A DNA stretch of 30,083 bases, from assembly GCA_964230805.1 (NCBI GenBank), contig CAXRIA010000021.1, forward strand, positions 1 through 30,083, read 5' to 3'. Below the pieces are notes generated by a model, which was not told the origin of the DNA, made no database searches, and saw only the letters and a list, made by a program, of their open reading frames with translations. Made by a program: the position numbers and the translations under genes. Each line of letters starts with the position of its first letter. The stretch's first letter is position 1. Shown here in pieces: positions 14,735 to 23,144 of the stretch. The DNA comes from Flavicella sp964230805. GTDB lineage: Bacteria; Bacteroidota; Bacteroidia; Flavobacteriales; Flavobacteriaceae.

Positions 14735-17446
14735 ATGTTTAAAAATGAGCTAATAGAATTCATTAGAAAAGACTATCAAGAACTTAAAGAGTTAGAGGTC
14801 GAAATAGAAGGTGTCCCGTTAAAAGGTACTTTATATAACCTTCTTACTCCCTATTTAGCTCATAAGAACACAATTGACAACCAAAATCGTGTCATCTCAT
14901 TTTATACTAGAGAAGGCAGTAAGCAGCAAAAACTCCTTCCATTCTATATTGGACTATCTAACTACTATAAGGCATTTAGTGAAATAAAATCAGAGTACTC
15001 TGATGCAGCACTTGAAGACAATTCATTAGAAATTGCTCTCAACTCAATTATTGATGAGCTTCCAACCGAGTTTAACTATTTGAACAAAAAATGGCATACG
15101 AAAGAGCTTACAATAGATATTGAAAAGAACAATAGAATACATCTTTTTATTGAATCTGTTGAGCGATTTCCAAGAAGTATTGCTCCGAGAATTCAAGACA
15201 TTCTTCCTAATCTAAAAAAGTATATAAAAAACTTCTCCGACCTTGAGGATAAGGTTCATCACACCCAGGTCGAATTGAATACGTTTTTAGAGGAGAATGA
15301 TGAGTTCCTGAAGTTCAAGCAAATTCGCGATTCTTCTGAATCGCAAATCGGAATTTACGAAATACTGAAACTAGGTAACACTATCAACCTCTCACCTGCT
15401 GCAGGTGTATTGCTATTTACAAATAAAACGAAGTACAGAAAGCTAATAGAAAGTACATTTATTAATGGGAAGCCTATTACAGATACGTTCACTATTGCCG
15501 AGATTAAGTTTAAGACTAATGGAGAAATTGAGGTAGTGAATGACGGAGATAACCGTCCTATTATATTTTATTGTTCTTCTGACTATTATGGCGGTTGGCA
15601 AGAAATAGTCGAAGAGCTCGGTGTTGACTACGTGAACACAATAGTTATAGACGATTTTGATTCAATTTTAAATAAAGAGATAAGAAGCGATTTCGAGTTC
15701 TTTCGAGATTTTGCGGAATCAATAAATACTGCTCAGAAGACGAACAAACTAAAAGATGTTTACTTCCTAGACGAAGACTCAAATTTCCATAACTCAAAAT
15801 ATCTTGAAAAATTCAACCTCGACTTTTATCCGTGGTTATTGAATTATCAAGAAAGAAGCTCCTTGATTGGGAAAAATACAAACGAAAACTGCCATAAAAC
15901 AATTTCAATTTCTGATGAGTTCGGTTCAAAATTCTGGTCAAGATTTAAAACATTAGTTCTACAGCTTAACTCAATATCAAAGTTTGAGACTAATCTTGAG
16001 AACAAAGCGGGGATATTGACATTGCTTAGAAAAGGATATGATTTTCTATCACGAATAACCAGCTTCTATCATCCTGACATCAAATTTGAACTTCGGGATT
16101 ATTTGAAAGAGCTTAGAGCCTTTAACGAGGAGTTAGAGTCCATCTCCTTAAAAGACAAAATTCAGGGGTTAGAAGAAGTAATTGAATCCAATTTGCTAAC
16201 CAATGACAAAATTAGGGCAATATCATCTATTATAATGGATGGAGGCAAAAGCAAGTCCGTTATTATAAGCAAAAATAATAGCTCTATTGATAAGAAAGAA
16301 GCTCAGCGAATAATCCTAGAAGAAACGAATCAAGAAGTTGAATTTATTGGCCTTGAAGAGCTCAGACCATCTACTTTGGGAAGCTATGACAATGCATTCT
16401 TCTTGCATTTTTCAGGAAAGTACACGCGAACACTTTTCCTCTCAAAATTCTGTAAGAATCAATTTATCGTGCTCAATAATAAATCTGAAACAGGATACTA
16501 CAGAAAGTGTTTTCAAAATTTTGCACCAGAAATTATAGAGCTTTCCGATTTCGACAATAAGTTGATTCTATTGAACCTAGAAGAGCAAGAAGAATTAATT
16601 GAAAGAAATAAGATTGAATATCATTTTGACGAATACATCGAATACAAGGTCGAAGAATTCGAGGATTCTTCAGATAGTAATTCTGAAGATGTAATTGAGG
16701 AAGAGGTTAAGGACATTGAGGAACAAGATTTCTCCTATGTGATTGAAAAAATGCTTCAATCAGATGACGGAGATACATCAAAGAGTTCATCTGGAAGTCA
16801 AGATTTCACTAGCTATTTGATACTATTTGAAAAGTCTTTTGTCAAATCTCCAGAATGGAAGCATTTTTATATAATGGAAGATTATGAATCCACTTATTCA
16901 AATGACCATAAAAAGAAAGTTTCTGAGCTAAATGTAGGGGACAAAGTTTTTGTAATGGAAGGATTCAACAATGACTTTAATGAACTTCTTACATTCCTCA
17001 AAAATGAATATGTTGAGTTAGCTAAGCATTTTGATGTCGCTAATAGCTGGCGTTTGGATTTGATAAACCAATACGAAGCAGAAGGAGGTTTTTACACCAA
17101 ACTGAATTCATTTCTCAAAACCAATGGTGTTGTTGTTTCAAACCCAACTGTCGAGAAATGGGTGTCTGGAATGACAATAATGCCTGATAGTTTGCCTCAA
17201 CTTATTGAAATCTTTAGAAAGCAAGAATATTCTTACAGTTCAAGGTATCCTTCAGAGGAAATAATAAACTCAACGCGCTGGCTTGCAAAGTTTAGGACTT
17301 CATTGCATAAGGAAATATTCCAATACCATGTCTATAAAAAGTACGGGATGTTTCAACAAATAAGAAATCTAAAGCTCAAATCTTTAATTGAAAAAATGGA
17401 AGACATAGTAAGTATTCAAGAAATTATAATGATTCAAAAACAATAG
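14735..17446 (+). CDS. drmE: Large DrmE-like DISARM protein
   Basis: The 903-residue soluble protein has no signal peptide or membrane segment. Its start directly follows the methyltransferase stop and it ends one base before the next gene, so it belongs to the operon. I call it DrmE-like because of its size, lack of recognisable catalytic motifs, and position with a C5 methyltransferase, drmA and drmB, as in class 2 DISARM; I did not recognise a diagnostic motif. Visible parts: a helical N-terminal region; a middle beta/alpha region with 'PAAGVLLFTNKTKYRKL' and 'DNRPIIFYCSSDYYGGW'; a glycine/lysine turn 'MDGGKSKSVIIS' near residue 503 that is not a true Walker A; a strongly acidic linker at about 640-680; and a C-terminal domain with 'LNVGDKVFVMEGF' and 'NPTVEKWVSGMTIMP'. 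A degenerate helicase fold is possible but unproven. Confidence 0.6.
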   Translation: MFKNELIEFIRKDYQELKELEVEIEGVPLKGTLYNLLTPYLAHKNTIDNQNRVISFYTREGSKQQKLLPFYIGLSNYYKAFSEIKSEYSDAALEDNSLEIALNSIIDELPTEFNYLNKKWHTKELTIDIEKNNRIHLFIESVERFPRSIAPRIQDILPNLKKYIKNFSDLEDKVHHTQVELNTFLEENDEFLKFKQIRDSSESQIGIYEILKLGNTINLSPAAGVLLFTNKTKYRKLIESTFINGKPITDTFTIAEIKFKTNGEIEVVNDGDNRPIIFYCSSDYYGGWQEIVEELGVDYVNTIVIDDFDSILNKEIRSDFEFFRDFAESINTAQKTNKLKDVYFLDEDSNFHNSKYLEKFNLDFYPWLLNYQERSSLIGKNTNENCHKTISISDEFGSKFWSRFKTLVLQLNSISKFETNLENKAGILTLLRKGYDFLSRITSFYHPDIKFELRDYLKELRAFNEELESISLKDKIQGLEEVIESNLLTNDKIRAISSIIMDGGKSKSVIISKNNSSIDKKEAQRIILEETNQEVEFIGLEELRPSTLGSYDNAFFLHFSGKYTRTLFLSKFCKNQFIVLNNKSETGYYRKCFQNFAPEIIELSDFDNKLILLNLEEQEELIERNKIEYHFDEYIEYKVEEFEDSSDSNSEDVIEEEVKDIEEQDFSYVIEKMLQSDDGDTSKSSSGSQDFTSYLILFEKSFVKSPEWKHFYIMEDYESTYSNDHKKKVSELNVGDKVFVMEGFNNDFNELLTFLKNEYVELAKHFDVANSWRLDLINQYEAEGGFYTKLNSFLKTNGVVVSNPTVEKWVSGMTIMPDSLPQLIEIFRKQEYSYSSRYPSEEIINSTRWLAKFRTSLHKEIFQYHVYKKYGMFQQIRNLKLKSLIEKMEDIVSIQEIIMIQKQ

Positions 17447-17447
17447 C

Positions 17448-19220
17448 ATGCCGATATTACCCAAGCATAGAACAGAATTTACGAATAACGCTGAGAAAGA
17501 GATTTTTGAAAAAGCATCAAGCTCTAGTTATTTTGACAATTCTAAGAGGTACTTCATACATTCATTAAGAAACCATAATGCCAAAAACAAAATAGTTGGA
17601 GAGGTTGATTTTGTCTACCTCGATGACCAGTTCATAATATTTCTTGAATCTAAAGGAGGTGCTGTCAAATATGATTCTACTAATGACGAATGGTGGGTTC
17701 TAGGTGGCACTAAAAAAGGCGACCCTTTCTCACAAGTTACGAATTACTTGTTTTACGTTAGAAACGAATTATTACCAAAATACTTCCCAAACGACAACTA
17801 CCATAACCGCCTAATTTTTGGTTATGGCGTTATGTTTCCTGATGTTGAAAGAAAACTCTCATTTACAAAGCAGAGTAAATCTTCAAGGCCGTTTAAGCAT
17901 GAGACAATAGAATATGACCCTGAAATTATTTACTCAGCATCAAATCATGCTATAGAGAACGGTCTAACCGAGTACATTGAACACCTAAAAAATTACTGGA
18001 AAAATCACGACAAATATTCTAATAGTAGAAGGACATATGGCGTGGGGCTGAAAGGGCTAGATTCAATAAGAAAGGTATTTAGAAAAGACCTGATATTCGA
18101 AATCCCAATGAGCAATGTTGTTGACTCAGAAGGCAAGAATATCAAGCAGTTTACAGAAGAACAATTTACAGTCCTTGACACGTTTGACTTAATTAAGAAC
18201 AGAGGTTTGGTAGTAATGGGGGGGCCTGGAACAGGCAAAACTATACTAGCAAAAGAGTTGTTGATTCGTCAGAAACTAGAATCTAAAAGATGTGCTTACT
18301 TCTGTTACAACAAGAACCTAGCAGGTTCTGTTCAAAGAGATTTAGAAAGTGTTGAAGCTTCTGATATTGACGTGTTTCATGTACATGGTTTCATACATGC
18401 TAGACTAAACGAGAAAGATTTACTTCCATCTAGGGGAGATAACGAAAGTGATTTTTGGAATCGAACTTTACCACAACAATTTAAGATGTGGTTTGACTCG
18501 TTGGAAATTGACAAATATGACTTCGTTGTAATCGACGAAGCTCAAGATGTTTTTCAGGAAGATTTGATTGATGGTATTTTTCTTTGCCTTAAAGGAGGCG
18601 TTGAATCTGGGAATTGGTCAATATTCATTGACCCTAAATATCAAGGTTTCTACGGAGGATTTGACGAAGATTATTACAATCTATTCTTAAATACCTACCC
18701 ATGTTTACCTCAATTGCTGCCTCTGAACTGTAGGAATCACTCAAATATTATTGAGGTTGCTAGCATACATAGTGGTCTTGACACAATGCCTTGTAGAAGA
18801 CTAAAAGTTCCTGTTAAAACCGAAACGAAGTTTTATAGCGATGAAGAGGAATTGGTCAAGTCAATAGATTCTCAAATAAAAGAATGGTTATCTCATGGAG
18901 CTCTACCCGAACAAGTTAGTGTGCTAACAATGAACAAGGAAACACTCCAGCAGCTTAAATCGAAATTGAGCATGGATGTGCATCAAGTCGACCAGCAGAA
19001 TCAATCAATTAAAAGGAACGTATCAATTTCTACGATTCATGGATTCAAAGGTCTAGAATCCGAATTTGTTTGCATAGCTGGAATAGATGATTACAATAGA
19101 AACAATAAAGAATTGATGTCGCTTTTATTCGTTGGATATTCAAGAGCAAAAATTGGTCTTGCAATTTTCATGAATGAAACGATTCAAGCACCTTTGGCAC
19201 TTAGCATTACGAAAACTTAA
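17448..19220 (+). CDS. NERD-nuclease domain fused to UvrD-type SF1 helicase
   Basis: The 590-residue protein joins an N-terminal nuclease-related domain to a superfamily 1 DNA helicase. The NERD part has the PD-(D/E)XK arrangement D54 in 'GEVDFVYL' and E67-S-K69 in 'LESKGGAV'. The helicase has Walker A 'GGPGTGKT' (258-265), Walker B 'VVIDEAQD' (DEAQD 363-367), a motif III/IV region 'SIFIDPKYQGFYGG', 'LPLNCRNHSNI', motif V 'ISTIHGFKGLESE' and motif VI 'FVGYSRAK'. It is shorter than full UvrD, with small 1B/2B subdomains. It could unwind and cut DNA. NERD-helicases are frequent in defence islands, but this gene is not a standard DISARM core component; here it sits between the drmE-like gene and drmA with gaps of one and three bases. 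A run of seven G lies in the Walker A codons. Confidence 0.88.
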   Translation: MPILPKHRTEFTNNAEKEIFEKASSSSYFDNSKRYFIHSLRNHNAKNKIVGEVDFVYLDDQFIIFLESKGGAVKYDSTNDEWWVLGGTKKGDPFSQVTNYLFYVRNELLPKYFPNDNYHNRLIFGYGVMFPDVERKLSFTKQSKSSRPFKHETIEYDPEIIYSASNHAIENGLTEYIEHLKNYWKNHDKYSNSRRTYGVGLKGLDSIRKVFRKDLIFEIPMSNVVDSEGKNIKQFTEEQFTVLDTFDLIKNRGLVVMGGPGTGKTILAKELLIRQKLESKRCAYFCYNKNLAGSVQRDLESVEASDIDVFHVHGFIHARLNEKDLLPSRGDNESDFWNRTLPQQFKMWFDSLEIDKYDFVVIDEAQDVFQEDLIDGIFLCLKGGVESGNWSIFIDPKYQGFYGGFDEDYYNLFLNTYPCLPQLLPLNCRNHSNIIEVASIHSGLDTMPCRRLKVPVKTETKFYSDEEELVKSIDSQIKEWLSHGALPEQVSVLTMNKETLQQLKSKLSMDVHQVDQQNQSIKRNVSISTIHGFKGLESEFVCIAGIDDYNRNNKELMSLLFVGYSRAKIGLAIFMNETIQAPLALSITKT

Positions 19221-19223
19221 AAT

Positions 19224-22200
19224 ATGCCCAAAACTAACTCTGAAATAAGGACTGAACTGCATGATTGGCTAAATAGAACATATTTAGGGCCACTAAATGT
19301 AAATGAAAACGGAGAGCCAGATTATGAAGAAATTGTCGATTTCTCTCCGAAAGATTTATACACTACTGGTATCCTTTATCCTCAACAAGAGTCAGGTGAA
19401 GATATATTTATTGACACCGATGAAGACTTCATGGAATCGGATTCCGTGAATAATGTTTATGATAATAACAGCGTAGATGATGACGATAGGTTTAAGAAAC
19501 AAAAGAAGAAAGCTATTGACGATGATGAGGAAGAACTGAGATTAACAACAGAATTTAATCCTTCGTCAATAGCTATATCGTTTCTAGTTCCACAAAACAG
19601 TGTTTTCTCAATTGATAGTCATTTTGGGAAATACATCAATCTAAAAGAAATAAAATCTGCATCTTTCAAGAGAGCTCATCACGAGATAAATTGTTCGATT
19701 GAACTTGGAAGTGAAGGGTTTAAAATTACTGAAGGTCCATCTGAAGGTTGGAGCAAAAGTGGAAGCGGAAAATATTTAGTTTTTAATTCAGCTGATTCAG
19801 GGGCAAAATTAAAAGTTGTAGCTAGGGCCGTAAATAATAGTATTTCAGAAACTTCGTCAATTGTTACGGTAAGCTTAATTAATGATAGAAAGGTTGCCAA
19901 GCGGGAAGTTAAAAAGGTTTCATCTTGTCTGTTTCAGCCGAAAATCAAAGTTTCAAGTATTGAGGGCTTTGATTATTTACCAGATAACACCGATTTATCA
20001 TCTCTCACCCAGGAAGAGGTAGAACTGAAGTTTTTATATAGAGGATATAAAAATTATGGAATGGGGCATGGATGCTCTGTAAATTGGAATAAGGATGATG
20101 ACAAAGTACTAAACATAGAATCTGAAGTACTTCCTACTGAAGAAATAAAAGGAGTCGATTTTGACCCAAAAGAGCTGCATGGGATTGATGATGTACTTTT
20201 TATGAAAAGTCTCACAGATTGCGACTCTGATTATTCTGAGCAATCACTAAAAGCTAAACTGCATGCATTCGTAGATGCATACTCAGGTTGGGTTTCAGAA
20301 CAAAAGGAGAGTTCATCAAAAGAAGGATATAATTCTCACTTCAAGTCTGCAGCTGAAAGATTAATATCAAATTGTGAATCCCTTAGGGATAGAATGAAAA
20401 GAGGCATCGAGTTATTAGACAAACCCGATGTTCGAAGAGCATTTCTAGATGCAAACAAGGCAATGTTCTACCAAAGAGTAATGTCTGATTTTTCAAAGCA
20501 TCGTCTAAGAGAAGGAAGAATACTCTCAAATGATGACTCAAAAGATGATGAGCTTCCAGACTTTGATTCCATCCCATTCAATTCCAAGTCTGGCATCGTG
20601 TGGAAAGATGGGAAATATAATCCACCAAAAGATGACGTTGAGTCAAATTGGTTTATGGCTAAATGGAGACCATTCCAGTTGGCATTCTTATTATCTCAAA
20701 TAGAGGGCGTTATTGATGAAAAATCAGATGATAGAAACACTGTTGATTTATTGTGGTTTGCCACGGGTGGCGGGAAAACTGAAGCTTATCTAGGACTTAT
20801 TGCCTTCACAATATTTTACAATAGACAGAAACCAAACGCTGATGAACAAGGTGTAAATGTCATGATGAGATACACCCTTAGAATGCTTAATAAACAGCAA
20901 TTCAGCCGAGCTAATATTTTGATTTGTTCATGTGAAATTATTAGAAGTCGAAACTCCGAGATTTATGGAAACATGAGAATTTCAAATGGGCTTTGGGTCG
21001 GAGGGTCATTGACTCCAAACAAGCACATAGGTTCGGATAAGTTCCCTGGGAATATAGATTTATTAAAAAAGTATAAAAATAATGTAGAAAACAGGAGACC
21101 CTCAAATGAAGGAGATTACAGCCCACCAGTTTTTTCATGTCCATGCTGTGGGAATAAACTTGTTAAAGAGATTCAGATAAATGACAACAAAGAACTGGAA
21201 GTTGTTGGCAGATGGGGTTACAATCAAATAACAAGGAAGTTTAAGGGTAAACCTTTCCCAACAAATGAAAACAGTTCGAATCCTTTCTATATGCACTGTA
21301 CTAATACCAAGTGCCATTTTTATATCGCAGATTCGGAATTTAAATTAACTACAAACAATAATTCCGCTTTCATAGGTAGGACGCTTCCAATATACTACGT
21401 CGATGAAGAAATATATGATGTTCGTCCTACATTATTGTTTTCAACGGTAGATAAGTATGCACAGTTAGCATGGAAGAAGGAATGCTTTAGACTATTCAAC
21501 TTTGATTCAGAGCTGGAGAGGATTGCACCGCCACCAAGTCTAATTGTTCAAGATGAGCTTCATTTGATAAGCTCTTCCCTTGGAACCATATATAGCTTAT
21601 TCGAATTTGTCATTGACGAATTATGTATGAATAATGGAATCGGTCCTAAAGTAGTTGGTGCCACAGCAACTGTGAGAAATGCCAAGCAGCAATGCATCAA
21701 CATATACAATCGTCCAAAGTACTCTCAATTCCCTCCTTCTGGTGTTTCGATTGACGACTCATTCTATTCTAGAAAGAAGAAGGAGGATGATAAAGCTCGA
21801 ATATATGTCGGCGTAATGCCGACTGGATTCACGTCTACAACGGCAAAGTTAAGGCTTGATAGTATTCTTATTGAAGGTGCTAACATAATTGTCGATGCTC
21901 CTAATGACAAGCTTGACAACTACTATACTCTCTTGGCTTACTTCAATACAGTAAAGGAATTAGGAAAGTATAGAACCCTTTTGGAGGATGACATGGTAGC
22001 ATATAGAAAGTTTTTAAGCTCAACATTTGACACTCTTTTTTCAGGTTACCATCCCGACCGAGTAATTGAACTTTCAAGTCAAATGAATGCAGACCAAATC
22101 AACACAGGATTAGAAGTACTTGAAAAAGTACGTCTGCACAAAATAGACACTTCGAACGAGGTTGTAAGGTTCTTGAACAGTATCGGAGTAAGAACATTGA

Positions 22201-23144
22201 AAGATTTAGAATTTACGAAGTATAAAAAGGGCTGGTCTTGGAACTGGCTTCCAATTATATTGTCGAATTGGGAATTCTTATCAAAGAATTGTGAGCTTAA
22301 TGATGAAATGAAAGTTGAAGGGTTTCCTCAAAAAGGAGATGAAGTAGAGGCCTTAAAAGTAAACCAACTAATTAACAGATGCTGTCAGGTTTTTAAAGAG
22401 GCAATAGCAACCCAAATAAAAGAAGAAGAGAAAGACCCTGTTAAAGTAGCAATGGCTACCAATATGATTGCTGTCGGTGTTGATATTCCTAGGCTTAACG
22501 TAATGTCGATTTCAGGACAGCCAAAGACTACAGCTGAATACATTCAAGCAAGTTCAAGAGTAGGACGCGAAGTACCTGGAATAGTATTTACCCTATATAA
22601 CCAAGCAAAGAATAGGGATAGGTCACATTATGAAAGCTTCAAAGATTATCACCAAGCATACTATAGATATGTTGAATCGACCAGTGTCACACCTTTTTCA
22701 CTTCCTGCTTTAGAAAAGACAATGGATACGGTAGTAATTGCGCTAGCTCGAGCTAGATATTTTAAAGGCTCTAGCTCTGCGATTATGGATTCAAAAGCAG
22801 AACAAATAGTTAGAGACATTGGAGACGACCTCGTTAACAGATATGAGTCGATTCAGGACGCTTTGGACAATAATTCCACTGAAGAAAAAACTAGAAGAAC
22901 TAATGCTATTTCAAACTTAATCGAGGAATTAATTGAGAGATGGAAGCAACAAGGAAACGTCAATTTTACTTCATTCTATGACGTCATGAAAAGTAACAAA
23001 TTAAGTGAGGAGAATTTAGGATCTATACTTTTCATGGATGCCAAGTATAGAGACCATCACTTGACCCAAGAAAAGCTCTTCGCGATGACTTCGCTTAGAG
23101 ACGTTGATACATCATCTAAAGTTAAAATTAAATCATACATATAA
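19224..23144 (+). CDS. drmA: DISARM helicase DrmA
   Basis: The 1306-residue protein is the large SF2-type helicase of DISARM. The N-terminus 'LHDWLNRTYLGPLN...DLYTTGILYP' pattern is typical of DrmA. Motor motifs are Walker A 'ATGGGKTEAY' (TGGGKT 514-519), Walker B 'DELH' (777-780), 'VVGATATV' at about 810-817, 'NMIAVGVDIPRLNVM' and motif VI 'QASSRVGR' (1108-1115). Between motifs I and II lies a zinc-finger-like insert with C639-x2-C642 and C692-x4-C697. A long N-terminal region (about 1-470) includes an acidic stretch and a beta-rich part before the motor. In studied DISARM systems DrmA works with DrmB on incoming DNA and blocks phage. It overlaps drmB by one base (TAATG), so the two are translationally coupled. 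Confidence 0.9.
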   Translation: MPKTNSEIRTELHDWLNRTYLGPLNVNENGEPDYEEIVDFSPKDLYTTGILYPQQESGEDIFIDTDEDFMESDSVNNVYDNNSVDDDDRFKKQKKKAIDDDEEELRLTTEFNPSSIAISFLVPQNSVFSIDSHFGKYINLKEIKSASFKRAHHEINCSIELGSEGFKITEGPSEGWSKSGSGKYLVFNSADSGAKLKVVARAVNNSISETSSIVTVSLINDRKVAKREVKKVSSCLFQPKIKVSSIEGFDYLPDNTDLSSLTQEEVELKFLYRGYKNYGMGHGCSVNWNKDDDKVLNIESEVLPTEEIKGVDFDPKELHGIDDVLFMKSLTDCDSDYSEQSLKAKLHAFVDAYSGWVSEQKESSSKEGYNSHFKSAAERLISNCESLRDRMKRGIELLDKPDVRRAFLDANKAMFYQRVMSDFSKHRLREGRILSNDDSKDDELPDFDSIPFNSKSGIVWKDGKYNPPKDDVESNWFMAKWRPFQLAFLLSQIEGVIDEKSDDRNTVDLLWFATGGGKTEAYLGLIAFTIFYNRQKPNADEQGVNVMMRYTLRMLNKQQFSRANILICSCEIIRSRNSEIYGNMRISNGLWVGGSLTPNKHIGSDKFPGNIDLLKKYKNNVENRRPSNEGDYSPPVFSCPCCGNKLVKEIQINDNKELEVVGRWGYNQITRKFKGKPFPTNENSSNPFYMHCTNTKCHFYIADSEFKLTTNNNSAFIGRTLPIYYVDEEIYDVRPTLLFSTVDKYAQLAWKKECFRLFNFDSELERIAPPPSLIVQDELHLISSSLGTIYSLFEFVIDELCMNNGIGPKVVGATATVRNAKQQCINIYNRPKYSQFPPSGVSIDDSFYSRKKKEDDKARIYVGVMPTGFTSTTAKLRLDSILIEGANIIVDAPNDKLDNYYTLLAYFNTVKELGKYRTLLEDDMVAYRKFLSSTFDTLFSGYHPDRVIELSSQMNADQINTGLEVLEKVRLHKIDTSNEVVRFLNSIGVRTLKDLEFTKYKKGWSWNWLPIILSNWEFLSKNCELNDEMKVEGFPQKGDEVEALKVNQLINRCCQVFKEAIATQIKEEEKDPVKVAMATNMIAVGVDIPRLNVMSISGQPKTTAEYIQASSRVGREVPGIVFTLYNQAKNRDRSHYESFKDYHQAYYRYVESTSVTPFSLPALEKTMDTVVIALARARYFKGSSSAIMDSKAEQIVRDIGDDLVNRYESIQDALDNNSTEEKTRRTNAISNLIEELIERWKQQGNVNFTSFYDVMKSNKLSEENLGSILFMDAKYRDHHLTQEKLFAMTSLRDVDTSSKVKIKSYI

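Noticed and set aside
16237..16265. Glycine/lysine-rich turn in the DrmE-like protein as a Walker A motif
   Set aside because: 'MDGGKSKS' lacks the GxxxxGK[ST] pattern and no Walker B follows at a suitable distance.
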